From the IMG/VR virus record IMGVR_UViG_3300031902_000053, positions 1-24,085 of that record: a DNA stretch of 24,085 bases; one strand, 5' to 3'. Source of the DNA: a virus. Under the pieces are notes generated by a model. The model did no database searches. It was not told the DNA's origin and was given only the letters and a program-made list of their open reading frames with translations. Position numbers and translations under genes: made by a program. Of this stretch, positions 7,050-15,436 are shown piece after piece. Position 1 is the stretch's first letter. The number at the start of each line of letters is the position of its first letter.

Positions 7050-7532
7050 ATGGGATACCTCACGCTCGCCTCGTTCCGACTTCGCACGCTGATGCCGAAG
7101 CTCGATGTCGATGCCGTCGAGGCAGACGTCTCGGGATTCACGCAATCGCGACTCGATACCAATTCCGCTAAGATCGATACCCGACTCCGCAAGCGCTACG
7201 CGGTCCCGTTCTCGGCGCTCGTTCCGTATCCCGAAGCCGTTCTAGAGTGGCTGACGAAGATCACGACGTACGAGCTCTACCTGAAGCGCGGCGTGGATCC
7301 GTCGGATCAGACGCTCGCGCTCGTGCGCACCGACAAGGAGCAGGCGGAGGCGGAGCTGAAGGAGGCTTCGGACTCCGTCACCGGGCTCTTCGATCTTCCT
7401 GTCCGCGACTCCGCGGACGGCTCCGCGGTCGTGAAGGGCGGCCCGATCTTCTACACGGAGACGAGCCCGTACACGGGGTTCGACATCCAGCGCCAGACCG
7501 GCAGCGACGAGGATCGCAATGGCCGACGGTGA
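7050..7532 (+). CDS. Head-tail connector, gp36-like (DUF1320)
   Basis: The product is 160 residues. Key features are MGYLTLASFRLRTLMP at the start, then FTQSRLDTNSAKIDTRLRKRYAVPF, the hallmark of DUF1320/Mu gp36 proteins, in which a long helix binds the head-tail interface. EAVLEWLTKITTYELYLKRG follows, and an extended Gly/Pro-rich C-terminus contains GGPIFYTETSPYTGFD. It follows the major capsid gene exactly as gp36 does in Mu-like phages. I chose ATG 7050 over the in-frame TTG 7047. The 3' end overlaps the next gene by 14 bases. Confidence 0.8.
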   Translation: MGYLTLASFRLRTLMPKLDVDAVEADVSGFTQSRLDTNSAKIDTRLRKRYAVPFSALVPYPEAVLEWLTKITTYELYLKRGVDPSDQTLALVRTDKEQAEAELKEASDSVTGLFDLPVRDSADGSAVVKGGPIFYTETSPYTGFDIQRQTGSDEDRNGRR

Positions 7533-7893
7533 CGAGACGCTGCGTGCGATCGTGAAGCGGCTCCGCGCGTTCGGTCTCGCCGCGTCGATGGCGACCGAAG
7601 CGGTTCCCCTCGTGGAGGCGGCCGTGAAGGCGACAGCGGCCGCGGGGACGGATCCCTACGGCGAGCCCTGGCGACCGAAGAAAGACGGCGGGCGGGCCCT
7701 TCCAGACGCCGCGGACGCCGTCTCCGTCGAGTCGAACGGCAAGATCATCCGGATCACGGTGCGCGGCGGAGAGGCCGCGCAGAACCGCTACGGCGTCCGT
7801 CGGCTCCTGCCGAGACGGAAGCTCCCGAAGGCAATCCTCGAAGCGCTTCGCGAGGGCGCTCGGCGCGCGTGGGTGAAGGCGATGAGCACATGA
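7519..7893 (+). CDS. Tail completion / virion morphogenesis-like protein
   Basis: The product is 124 residues, basic and mostly helical. It begins with a helical stretch and then shows GTDPYGEPWRPKKDGGRALPDA. The GxxPxGxxW motif followed by K/R and a strand (KIIRITVRG) is typical of the phage virion morphogenesis / HK97 gp10-like tail-completion proteins that cap the tail and join it to the head. ATG 7519 has GAGGA six bases before it, inside the previous gene. The stop is shared with the next start as ATGA. Context between gp36-like and sheath genes supports a neck or tail-terminator role. Confidence 0.6.
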   Translation: MADGDETLRAIVKRLRAFGLAASMATEAVPLVEAAVKATAAAGTDPYGEPWRPKKDGGRALPDAADAVSVESNGKIIRITVRGGEAAQNRYGVRRLLPRRKLPKAILEALREGARRAWVKAMST

Positions 7894-8516
7894 TCCCGCC
7901 TCCGAACGTCATCATCCAATCCGGGCTGCTCGCCGCCGCGGACGCCGTCGCCGCCTACTTCGTCGCGAACGGCGTCACCGCCGTTACGGACGTCGGATGG
8001 CGGAAGCGCACGCAGGGCGTCAACCAGGGCGCCGGCGGTGCGAACCGCGTGCTCTTCAGCCCGAGCGACGACAGCGGCGACGGCGGAGAGCTCGCGCCCC
8101 CGCGCTTCCCCGGCGCGCGTCAGCTGCGCGTTGCGGCGGATCAGCCGCCCCTTGCCTCGATTCGATCACTCGCGAACTGGAATCGCAAGGTGACGCTCTC
8201 GATCTGGGCAGTCGATCCGGATCCTACGAAGCGTGCCGTGGAGCGCGCGCAGATCGCCGCGACCGAAACGCTTCTCGAGTGGACCGTGCGCGCGGTGCAC
8301 TCCGCGCCTGGCTGCTTCGCCGCGGTGAAGTTCGGCAAGGCGAAGTGGACAGTTCCCGCTGAGCGCTCGTTCGGACTCGAGATCCTTGTCGGACTCGAGT
8401 TCTCGCAGCCGATCTTCGATGTCCCGAATCAGACCTTCTTTCCGAATTCCGCGGCCGTTGCGCGCGGGCCCCACACGATCCCGACGCCGACGACTACCGG
8501 CAAGGGCGACACCTGA
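7890..8516 (+). CDS. Mu gp37-position tail/neck protein
   Basis: The product is 208 residues. ATG 7890 overlaps the previous stop (ATGA). A longer frame opens at GTG 7869 but adds only seven residues of no evident value. The N-terminal helix is followed by GWRKRTQGVNQGAGGANRVLFSP, a Gly-rich loop, and then the strand-rich RKVTLSIWAVDPDP and FGLEILVGLEFSQPIFDVP. It sits where Mu-like phages encode gp37 (DUF1834) and a tail terminator, immediately before the sheath. I do not see a decisive motif, so tail terminator or connector is inferred from position. Confidence 0.5.
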   Translation: MIPPPNVIIQSGLLAAADAVAAYFVANGVTAVTDVGWRKRTQGVNQGAGGANRVLFSPSDDSGDGGELAPPRFPGARQLRVAADQPPLASIRSLANWNRKVTLSIWAVDPDPTKRAVERAQIAATETLLEWTVRAVHSAPGCFAAVKFGKAKWTVPAERSFGLEILVGLEFSQPIFDVPNQTFFPNSAAVARGPHTIPTPTTTGKGDT

Positions 8517-8528
8517 GGATTCCTCCGC

Positions 8529-9992
8529 ATGATTCCGCAAACCAAAGTTACGAAGCTGAACGGAAACACCGGCACGATCAAGCCGGGCGCGAAGGGCATC
8601 CACGCGATCATCGCGCCGAGCTCCGCGGGCACCGCGAACCAGCCTCAGGGCGTCTCCAAGGTCAGCATCGCGCAGGCGAGCTTCGGCGGCGGCATGCTCG
8701 TCGAGGCGGCCGCGTACATCATGGCCGCGTCGGGCAATCCCGTCGTGATGATCAAGGGGACGGCGACGACGGCGGGCACGAACAGCGCCGTCGTGAAGGT
8801 CGGTACCGGCACCTCCGTGATCACGGCGACCGGCGTGCCGATCGACGACTACAACGTGCTCGTCACGTGGGTGAACGGCGGAACGCAGGGCATCGCCGGG
8901 ATCACCTACAAGATCAGCCTCGACGGTGGAAACACCTACGGCCCGGTCACCGCGCTCGGAGTCGCCGTCACGCTCGCGCTGAACGTCGGCACGATCACGA
9001 CGGGCGTTTCGCTGGCTCTCGCGGCGGGAACCATCGTCACCGGCGACACCGCGGCGGTCGTCTGCACCGGCCCGCGCATGACCACGAGCGACATCACGAC
9101 GGCGCTCGAAGCGCTGCGGACGTCCTCGCTCCCTTGGGAGATGGTCGTCGTTCTCGGGCACGACGCGATCGGCACCACGGTGACCGCGCTCGACGCGTGG
9201 CTCGCTCTCCGCGAGGCTGAGGGCCGCTTCCGCGGCTTCATCTGCAACAACGCGTTCCGCGGCGTCGCGACCGAAGCGGCCTACCTCACGGCCCAGCAGA
9301 CCACATGGGCCGGCGTCGCGTCGATTCGCGGGCTCGTCGGCGCAGACGGCGGAGATCTCGTCTCCGTCCTGCCTGGCAACAGCCTGACGCAGAAGCGCCC
9401 GACGGCGCTCGCCGTCGCCGGCCGCGTCGCGAAGGTCAACTACGGCGTGGATCCCGCGTACGTCTCCGACGGCCCCGTGCCGGGCTTCGCGCTCGCCGAC
9501 GCGCGCGGCAACCCGAACAACCACGACGAGAACCTGTACCCGGGCCTCGACGCGATCAAGCTCTGCACGCTGCGGACGTTCGATCGCCGGGCGGGCACGT
9601 TCATCACGGGCGCGAACGTCATCTCGAGCGACGGCAGCGACTTCGTGTGGGTGCAGCACATCCGCACGATGAACCGCGGTTGCGAGATCGCGTTCGACAC
9701 GCTCACCTCGCAGCTCTCGCGCGGCGTCGGGAAGAACCCGAAGACGGGGCCGAGCGGAGAGGTCTACATCGCGGAGGAGGACGCGCAGCGCATCGAGGCG
9801 CTCGTGAACCAGAACCTGACCGAGCTCCGCGGGCAGGTCTCCGATCTGCTCTTCACGCTCTCGCGCACCGACAACATCGGCGCAAACGGCCCTGTCGTTC
9901 TGAACGGCGAGCTGAAGGTTTCCTCGCTCGCGTACGTCAAGGAATTCGACGTCAACGCGAGCTTCGTCCGCACGATCACCGTGCAGCAGTGA
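8529..9992 (+). CDS. Contractile tail sheath protein (DUF2586-type)
   Basis: The product is 487 residues and is the contracting outer tube of a myovirus tail. The C-terminal half has sheath hallmarks: DSDG-like loops, NNHDENLYPGLDAIKLCTLRTFD, DFVWVQHIRTMNRGCEIAFDTL, YIAEEDAQRIEALVNQNLTELRGQV, and a final strand LAYVKEFDVNASFVRTITVQ that would form the interlocking C-arm. Residues about 85-180 form an Ala/Gly/Thr-rich insertion with YKISLDGGNTYGP, a common bulge in Mu-like sheaths. ATG 8529 is preceded by TGAGGA. The next gene is the tail tube, as in other contractile systems. Confidence 0.85.
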   Translation: MIPQTKVTKLNGNTGTIKPGAKGIHAIIAPSSAGTANQPQGVSKVSIAQASFGGGMLVEAAAYIMAASGNPVVMIKGTATTAGTNSAVVKVGTGTSVITATGVPIDDYNVLVTWVNGGTQGIAGITYKISLDGGNTYGPVTALGVAVTLALNVGTITTGVSLALAAGTIVTGDTAAVVCTGPRMTTSDITTALEALRTSSLPWEMVVVLGHDAIGTTVTALDAWLALREAEGRFRGFICNNAFRGVATEAAYLTAQQTTWAGVASIRGLVGADGGDLVSVLPGNSLTQKRPTALAVAGRVAKVNYGVDPAYVSDGPVPGFALADARGNPNNHDENLYPGLDAIKLCTLRTFDRRAGTFITGANVISSDGSDFVWVQHIRTMNRGCEIAFDTLTSQLSRGVGKNPKTGPSGEVYIAEEDAQRIEALVNQNLTELRGQVSDLLFTLSRTDNIGANGPVVLNGELKVSSLAYVKEFDVNASFVRTITVQQ

Positions 9993-10003
9993 AGGGCTAA
10001 GCC

Positions 10004-10501
10004 ATGACCGATCTCATCGAAACTCGGCTGAACGATACCCCGTTCAGCGCGACGTCTTGCTCGTGGAACATCGCTCTTGCGCCGTTCGTCGGCATCACCG
10101 CTCTCTCGTATTCCGAGAAGCGCGAACGCAAGTTCGTGCACGCGTCTCGGAAGGACGGCACCCCGCTCGGCATCACGAACGGAAAGTACTCCGTCGACGG
10201 CCTCTCGATGACGATGCTTCGATCGTCCTTCCAGCGGCTGATCGAGATCCTCACCGTGCAGGGGTTCGGCTCCTACGGTGACGCGCGATTCCCGATCATC
10301 GCGACCTACAGCGAGCCGCTCGCGCTGCTCGCCGGCGTCCCGCCGATCACGGTCGCCGTCGCCGGCGCGCGCATCACCGGCGTCAAGGACTCGTATGCCG
10401 AGGGCATCGACGAGCTCGTCACCGAAGTGGAGATGACTGCCCTCGCGATCACGCGCAACGGCCTGCGTCTCTGGTCTGTCATCAACGGGATTGGAGTCTG
10501 A
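10004..10501 (+). CDS. Tail tube protein
   Basis: The product is 165 residues and probably forms the inner tail tube under the sheath. The composition is that of a compact beta barrel: SCSWNIALAPFVGITALSYSEKRE, then GKYSVDGLSMTMLRSSFQRLIEIL, YGDARFPIIATYSEP, and a C-terminal GIDELVTEVEMTALAITRNGLRLW, which matches the inner-strand segment of gpM/FII-like tubes. It lies between the sheath and the tail assembly chaperone, the standard order. AAGGG precedes ATG 10004. It ends two bases before the chaperone start. Confidence 0.75.
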   Translation: MTDLIETRLNDTPFSATSCSWNIALAPFVGITALSYSEKRERKFVHASRKDGTPLGITNGKYSVDGLSMTMLRSSFQRLIEILTVQGFGSYGDARFPIIATYSEPLALLAGVPPITVAVAGARITGVKDSYAEGIDELVTEVEMTALAITRNGLRLWSVINGIGV

Positions 10502-10503
10502 GC

Positions 10504-10956
10504 ATGAGCGATCAGGATGTGACCGACGTTCCCGAGGCGTTCGCGCCGAAGACTCCCGCGCAGAAGCTCGCCGAGCTGCAGAAGCGCAAGGCCGAGCGCG
10601 ACGCGGCGAACGAAGCCGCGGCGGTCTCTGCCAGGATCGAGCGTCTCGAGCTCGAGGAGAAGTTCGCCGAGAAGCTCGGCGGCGACGTCGACAAGGCGTT
10701 CTGCATCGTCGACGTCTCGGATCTCGGCGAGGGCTTCGTGGTGCTGAAGCTCGGCAGCGATGTCGAGTTCAGCGCGTTCAAGGCCTCGAAGATGAACGTC
10801 GTAGACATCGACACGTTCGTCGCGCCGAACATCGTGCACCCGTCGCTCGACGCGTACCGCACGCTTGCGAAGCGCCGCGGTGCCTTTCCCGATCGGTGCG
10901 TCATGGCTCTCTCGGGGCTCTACGGCTACCGGGCGAAGGAAGACGCGGGAAAATAG
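10504..10956 (+). CDS. Tail assembly chaperone, short form (G-like)
   Basis: The product is 150 residues. It has an acidic N-terminus, then a Lys/Glu/Arg coiled-coil segment (about 18-60, KLAELQKRKAERDAANEAA) and a C-terminal globular part with FCIVDVSDLGEGFVVLKLG and ALSGLYGYRAKEDAGK. It lies between the tube and tape-measure genes, where tail assembly chaperones are always found. In Mu this is gp41, and in lambda gpG. It keeps the tape measure soluble and helps the tube polymerise around it. The stop TAG 10954 follows directly on a slippery heptamer, so part of translation should continue in the -1 frame (see the fusion). Confidence 0.8.
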   Translation: MSDQDVTDVPEAFAPKTPAQKLAELQKRKAERDAANEAAAVSARIERLELEEKFAEKLGGDVDKAFCIVDVSDLGEGFVVLKLGSDVEFSAFKASKMNVVDIDTFVAPNIVHPSLDAYRTLAKRRGAFPDRCVMALSGLYGYRAKEDAGK

Positions 10957-11177
10957 CCGCCCTCGTCACGCGGGGCCGCAAGGACGTGACGACGTTCGCG
11001 GACTGCCTCACGGCGTTCGCGCATCGAGCGGAAGACGCGCGGAACGCTGCAAGCGTCAACGTCGCGTTCGGTGCGCTGGCCGATCGGAGCGCAGCGCTAG
11101 ACGAACAACGGAGATCAGCGAGGGCAGGAGCAATCCTCCTCGCGGAAGCTTTCATGAGGCTGGGCAATGGCGGCTGA
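10504..11177 (+). CDS. Tail assembly chaperone, -1 frameshift fusion (GT-like)
   Basis: A -1 shift on GGGAAAA (10947-10953) turns the 150-residue chaperone into a 224-residue fusion that adds 74 residues, IAALVTRGRKDVTTFADCLT and onward. Codons are joined 10504-10953 and then 10953-11177, so A10953 is read twice. The added part is helical with an aromatic/Ala pattern and ends in EAFMRLGNGG. This region has no start and no ribosome-binding site of its own, yet it has clean coding character, so it is otherwise unexplained. The stop overlaps the tape-measure start (11167) by 11 bases. The family precedent is lambda G/GT and many other contractile and siphophage tails. The short:long ratio would set chaperone stoichiometry. 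Confidence 0.75.
10947..10953 (+). promoter_or_regulatory. -1 ribosomal frameshift slippery heptamer GGGAAAA
   Basis: The codon phase is G GGA AAA, followed immediately by TAG. This matches the X XXY YYZ rule exactly: both tRNAs can slip back one base onto GGG and AAA. The stop codon directly after would favour pausing and slippage. Confidence 0.85.
10963..10992 (+). promoter_or_regulatory. Frameshift-stimulating stem-loop (possible pseudoknot)
   Basis: TCGTCACG (10963-10970) pairs perfectly with CGTGACGA (10985-10992) around a 14-base loop. The spacer from the slippery heptamer is 9 bases, in the usual range. CCGC in the loop (10976-10979) could also pair with GCGG (10998-11001) to make an H-type pseudoknot. 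Confidence 0.65.
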
Positions 11178-13203
11178 GAACGAAGCGGCAACGTTTGCCA
11201 TCAACCTCGAAGGTGACGTAGCGACGAAGTCTGCGCAGATCGCGGACAGCATCGAAGGACTCCGCCAGAAGATCTCTGGCGGGGTCAACGCTATCAAGGA
11301 GATGAACACCAATCTCCGCGCGCTGAAGGGCAACTCCGACGAGGTGAAAGCCGCGAAGGAGAAGCTGAAGGACAGCATCGCCGCCGAGAAAGACGCTCTC
11401 TCCAGCGCGAAGTCGGCAATGGCCGATCAGGGCAAAGAGATGAAGAACCTCGTCAAGGGCTCGAAGGCCCTCGCGGACGAGAAGAAGAAGCTCGCGGAGA
11501 AGAACAAGAAGCTCCGCGAGGAGCTGAAGGACGACGCCGAGAAGAAGGCGGCCGATCGCACGAAGGCGCTCGGCGCCGCGATCAGCACCGCAGGCGGCCC
11601 CGTCGCGGCGCTCCGCGACAAGCTGGCTGGCCTGAAGGACATCATGGGAGAGGGCGGCGCAGGCGGCGCCTCGAGCCTCCTGACGCTCGGGATCGCCGGG
11701 CTCGCGGCGGCGGCGGCCGCGCTCGTCGTCGGTGTCATCGCCGCGGGCTACGCGCTCTCGAAGTTCATCCTGCGAGGTGCCGATGCGGCGCGCTCGCTCG
11801 GCCTCATGCGCGAGGCTGCGATGAACGGCAATGCCCAGTGGGGGAAGAATTTCGGCGAGCAGGTGGACGCGCTCGCGCTGAAGGTCCCGACGTCGAAGGA
11901 CAAGATCGATGAGCTCGGCAAGAGCCTCGCGAAGAGCCGCATTGGCGGGCAGATCTGGGTCGACACGCTGAACGCGGTCACGCAGGCGTCCGCGGCGCTC
12001 GGCGAGGACTCCGGCAACGCGCTCAAGGGTTTCATCGAGCGCGGGAAGCAGTTCAACCGCTTCCAGCTGAACCCGCTCGAGATGGTCGGCACCGGGATCG
12101 ACTTCAAGGACGTGGCGGAAGCCCTGTCCAAGAACATGAAGATCGGCGTCAAGGACGCGACCGCGGCGCTCTTCGAGGGCCGCGTGAAGCTCGGCGACGG
12201 CGCGAAGGCGCTGCGCGATGCGGTCGAGAAGAAGGTCGGCGGGATCAACCTCCGGCAGATGCTGTCCCTGGACAACATCGTGAAGAAGCTCGGCGAGACG
12301 TTCGACTCCCTCACGAAGGGCGTGGACATCGAGCCGATCCTGAAGGGCTTCAAGGAGCTCGCGGACCTCTTCTCCCTGAACAACGTCACCGGCCAGGCGC
12401 TGAAGACGATCGTGGAGACGTTCGGCAAGGAGATGGGCGTGTCGATCACGTCGACGACGCCGATCGCTAAGCGCTTCATCCAGGGCCTGGTCATCGGCGC
12501 GCTGCAGATCACGATCGCGTATCTGCAGGTCCGCAACTCGCTCCGCGACACGTTCGCCGACTCGAAGATCCTGAAGGGGGTCGACGGGCTCGGCATCGCG
12601 CTCACGGTCGGCAAGTACGCGGCGATCGGCCTGGCTGTCGCGGTCGTCTCTATCGCGGCCGTGATGGCTGTCGGGCTCGTCCCGATCCTCGCGTTCGGCG
12701 CGGCGATGGTGTGGATCAGCAAGAAGTCGAGCGAGCTCGGCAAGAGCATCCGCGAGACGTTCATCGACATCGATTGGAAGGCAACCGGCGCCGCGATCCT
12801 CGACGGGCTCCTGCTCGGGATCACGAGCGGCTCGAGCGCGCTCCTGAAGGGGATCAAGGGGCTCGCGAAGAGCATCAAGGGCGCGTTCACCGGCGAGCTC
12901 GAGATCCACTCTCCGTCGAAGGTGTTCGAGCGCTACGGCGAGAACATCGACGCGGGCCTGGAGAAGGGCGTCGAGAACGGCGCGCCGGGCGCGCAGAGCG
13001 CCGTGAGCTCGATGGTGTCCGTCCCCTCGGGCGGCGGCGGTGGCGGTGGACGCGCGGCACCGATCATCAACATCACGATCAACGCGAGCGGCGGGAACGC
13101 GAAGGAGATCGCGGAAGCGGTCTCCAGCTCGTCGGTCATCGAACAAATCGTCAAGGCGATCATCGACGCCTCGCAGGGCGGCGGGGTCGGTGTGCCTGCG
13201 TAA
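11167..13203 (+). CDS. Tail tape measure protein
   Basis: The product is 678 residues and sets tail length and is ejected with the DNA. Residues about 15-140 form a long Lys/Glu-rich coiled coil (KLAEKNKKLREELKDDAEKK). A hydrophobic segment of roughly 35 residues near 180-205 (Ala/Gly/Val-rich) and a second cluster near 480-515 are probable membrane-insertion helices. The C-terminal part has ELEIHSPSKVFERYGENI (around residue 578-595), the SPSKVF motif common near the end of tape measures, followed by a Gly linker and IINITINASG. GAGG precedes ATG 11167, inside the chaperone fusion. At this length the tail would be short to medium. Confidence 0.85.
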   Translation: MAAENEAATFAINLEGDVATKSAQIADSIEGLRQKISGGVNAIKEMNTNLRALKGNSDEVKAAKEKLKDSIAAEKDALSSAKSAMADQGKEMKNLVKGSKALADEKKKLAEKNKKLREELKDDAEKKAADRTKALGAAISTAGGPVAALRDKLAGLKDIMGEGGAGGASSLLTLGIAGLAAAAAALVVGVIAAGYALSKFILRGADAARSLGLMREAAMNGNAQWGKNFGEQVDALALKVPTSKDKIDELGKSLAKSRIGGQIWVDTLNAVTQASAALGEDSGNALKGFIERGKQFNRFQLNPLEMVGTGIDFKDVAEALSKNMKIGVKDATAALFEGRVKLGDGAKALRDAVEKKVGGINLRQMLSLDNIVKKLGETFDSLTKGVDIEPILKGFKELADLFSLNNVTGQALKTIVETFGKEMGVSITSTTPIAKRFIQGLVIGALQITIAYLQVRNSLRDTFADSKILKGVDGLGIALTVGKYAAIGLAVAVVSIAAVMAVGLVPILAFGAAMVWISKKSSELGKSIRETFIDIDWKATGAAILDGLLLGITSGSSALLKGIKGLAKSIKGAFTGELEIHSPSKVFERYGENIDAGLEKGVENGAPGAQSAVSSMVSVPSGGGGGGGRAAPIINITINASGGNAKEIAEAVSSSSVIEQIVKAIIDASQGGGVGVPA

Positions 13204-13763
13204 TGCCCAATCCCACCGATCTGCTGGACGGCCCCCCGAACCAGGATTTCATCGTCCTGGCGGGGGCGCCGTCGCCGGGCGCCGCGGTCGTGAAGGGCGC
13301 GGGCTCTCCGCGGAAGTGGGACGTGCGCGACGGCTACGGGCTCTCCGGCGCCGTCGTCGTCTTCATGGGGCAGGGCCTCTCGGCGTTCGACGTCGACATC
13401 TTCTGTTGGGAGCCGGAGCACTTCCTTGCCTGGAAGCTGTTCGCGACGCTCACGCTCACGAATCCCCCGATCGGCGCGCGGCCTACTTCGATGGCCATTC
13501 AGCACCCTGCGCTGAACGACGCGCCGCTTTCGATCAAGCAAGTAGTCGTCACGAACGTGACGCAGTGGGAGCAGGATCCCGAGGGCACCGGCCTCTGGTG
13601 CCGCACGATCTCGTTCCTCGAGTACCGCAAGCCGCGGCCCGCCCTGGTGAAGCCCTTCGAGGGGCCGCCCGGCAGCCCGGTCGCTGTCGCTCCTCCGGCG
13701 AGCCCCGACGAGGTGCTGATCGCCTCGCTCACCGCGACCGTCGCCAAGCTCGCAGGGCCGTGA
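13203..13763 (+). CDS. Tail/baseplate protein after the tape measure
   Basis: The product is 186 residues. ATG 13203 overlaps the tape-measure stop (TAATG). The strand-rich core contains FIVLAGAPSPG, KWDVRDGYGLSGAVVVFMGQGL, FDVDIFCWEPEHF, then MAIQHPALNDAPLSIKQVVV and GLWCRTISFLEYRKPRP. The HPxL motif followed by two strands and an EYR end recalls small baseplate or tube-initiator proteins that sit between tape measure and spike genes. The C-terminal 35 residues are a Pro/Ala linker and helix. I cannot name the family with confidence; a tail tip adaptor is the best inference. Confidence 0.55.
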   Translation: MPNPTDLLDGPPNQDFIVLAGAPSPGAAVVKGAGSPRKWDVRDGYGLSGAVVVFMGQGLSAFDVDIFCWEPEHFLAWKLFATLTLTNPPIGARPTSMAIQHPALNDAPLSIKQVVVTNVTQWEQDPEGTGLWCRTISFLEYRKPRPALVKPFEGPPGSPVAVAPPASPDEVLIASLTATVAKLAGP

Positions 13764-13766
13764 TCC

Positions 13767-15065
13767 ATGCTCCCCATCCTCCTGAATCAGCTGCAGGTCG
13801 TTTCGGCGATCGTCAACATGCCGGCGAACGGTGTGTGGACTGCCGATCTAGACGTCGATCTTGACGTGTCGATGATCGTGCCCTCTGGGAAGTGCGTCCT
13901 GACCATCGGGACGACTCCCATGATCGGCACGATCGATCCTCGCTCGACGGGGAGGTTCGGCGCGAAGGCGCACGTGCAGGTCTCGGGCGGCGGCGGGGGA
14001 TGGGACAAGCCCGTGCTCGGGCTGCACCTGCACAACGATGTTGGCGTGCTCTCGTCTGCGATTCTCGCCGTCACCGCGGCGGAGGTCGGGGAGGCTGTCG
14101 TCGACACGATCCCGAAGCGGCTCGGCGTCGACTACGTGCGGACCGCGGGCCCCGCGTCGCGCGTGCTCTCCGGGTTTGACTGGCACGTGGACACCTCGGG
14201 CGTGACCGTCACCGGCCCGCGCCTCCCGATCCCGTTCAACCCGCTGACCGTCGACATCCTGTCATGGGACGCCGAGACGCGCTGCGCGACGCTCGCGAGC
14301 GACGAGCTCGTGCTTCCCGGGACCGTGCTCGTCGACATCCGTTTCGGTACGGCGATCGTCCGCGACGTCGAGCAGACGTTCAGCGCTGAAGGCTCGAAGG
14401 TCTCGGCGTGGTGCGACACGTCCACGCTCTCTCTCCCCGTCCCCGGGGTGCAGAAGGAGACGCCCGGCAACCGCATTGCTCGAGCGATCGGGATGATGGC
14501 GCGCGAGGCGGCCGGCGTGCAGTACCTGAAGCGCTGGCACTACCGCGTGGTCCTGCAGAACCCCGCGAACAAGCGCGTCACGCTGCAGCTCGTAGACATC
14601 CTCGGCGGCGCGCCGCTCGCGCTCGCAGAGATCGACATCTGGCCCGGCGTCTGCGGATCCTCCCACGTCCTCGTGCCTGGCACTGAGGTGCTCGTGGCGT
14701 TCATCGAGGGAGATCCGGCACAGCCTATCGTTGTCGGCTTCGCGAAGCTGGCGCCGCCTCCGCTGGAAACGAAGCTCGAAGCTGTGCGCATCGCGCTCGG
14801 TTCTGTCGCCGTAGATCCCGTCGCGAAGGCGCCGGGGACGCAGGCGCAGATCGCGGCGCTCACGACGGCCGTAGGCGCGCTCGCCGCGTACGTCGCGGCG
14901 CTCACCGCGCTCGCCGCAACCCCCCCGACGTCGACGACGTTCACGCTCTTCGGCGCCGCGATGGCCGCGCCGGGCGCTGCGGTCGCGACCGCGCTCGGCG
15001 GCCTCGCCGCCGCTGTCGCTGCGCAAGTGCCGCTCGCGACATCCACGAAAACCTTCACCGACTAG
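13767..15065 (+). CDS. Baseplate hub/spike protein with OB-fold region (gpV / gp45-like)
   Basis: The product is 432 residues. The N-terminal part (1-175) is strand-rich with a PxxGxxxxxIGxxxxxG pattern like phage hub domains. The middle carries VQYLKRWHYRVVLQNPANKR followed by VTLQLVD and GTEVLVAFIEGDPAQPIVVGF (about 304-324), the OB-fold signature of gpV/VgrG-type spikes. The C-terminal 90 residues are an Ala/Thr-rich helical segment (QIAALTTAVGALAAYVAALT) that could form a trimeric coiled coil. It would sit at the centre of the baseplate below the tube. A short true spike tip with a metal-binding apex is not visible here. Confidence 0.7.
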   Translation: MLPILLNQLQVVSAIVNMPANGVWTADLDVDLDVSMIVPSGKCVLTIGTTPMIGTIDPRSTGRFGAKAHVQVSGGGGGWDKPVLGLHLHNDVGVLSSAILAVTAAEVGEAVVDTIPKRLGVDYVRTAGPASRVLSGFDWHVDTSGVTVTGPRLPIPFNPLTVDILSWDAETRCATLASDELVLPGTVLVDIRFGTAIVRDVEQTFSAEGSKVSAWCDTSTLSLPVPGVQKETPGNRIARAIGMMAREAAGVQYLKRWHYRVVLQNPANKRVTLQLVDILGGAPLALAEIDIWPGVCGSSHVLVPGTEVLVAFIEGDPAQPIVVGFAKLAPPPLETKLEAVRIALGSVAVDPVAKAPGTQAQIAALTTAVGALAAYVAALTALAATPPTSTTFTLFGAAMAAPGAAVATALGGLAAAVAAQVPLATSTKTFTD

Positions 15066-15073
15066 AGGCCCCC

Positions 15074-15436
15074 ATGGCGGACGTCGTTTGCTACGACGAT
15101 CTCGACGAGTTCGGGCGCGATCTAGACGATCCCGTCACCGAGCTCGAGCAGGACGTCGTGCACATGCTGCTCGAGTCCTACCGGACGAACGTCGACGCGC
15201 TCGAGCGAAGCATCGGGCTCGAAGACGCGCTCTCCGGCCCGACCGATCCGGGGCTGCGGCACCGGATCGAAACGAAGCTCTCCGACGATCCGCGCATCGA
15301 CGCGGCGAAGGCGGTGCTCACGGCGACCGACAACCAAACCGTGCGCGTCGATCTGTTCCTGCAGGTGAACGGCGCCGAGCTCGGCATCTCGCTCGAATAC
15401 GACGCCGCGGGAAACCTGAAGAGGATCGCCACATGA
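15074..15436 (+). CDS. Baseplate wedge protein, gp46 / gp25-like
   Basis: The product is 120 residues and is the small wedge protein that links baseplate arms to the hub. It has LDEFGRDLDDPVTELEQDVVHMLL, then RSIGLEDALSGPTDP, RIETKLSDDPRIDAAKAVL and a closing beta hairpin DLFLQVNGAELGISLEYD. This is the classic gp46/gp25 layout, where a helical start with an acidic D/E patch leads to an RIxxxLxxDPRI motif and amphipathic strands. GAGG precedes ATG 15074. The stop overlaps the next start (ATGA). Confidence 0.8.
   Translation: MADVVCYDDLDEFGRDLDDPVTELEQDVVHMLLESYRTNVDALERSIGLEDALSGPTDPGLRHRIETKLSDDPRIDAAKAVLTATDNQTVRVDLFLQVNGAELGISLEYDAAGNLKRIAT

Noticed and set aside
11152-13146. Long minus-strand open frame (664 codons) opposite the tape measure
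   Set aside because: It has no coding character (repetitive Arg/Asp/Leu/Val), and the plus strand is a well-supported tape measure.
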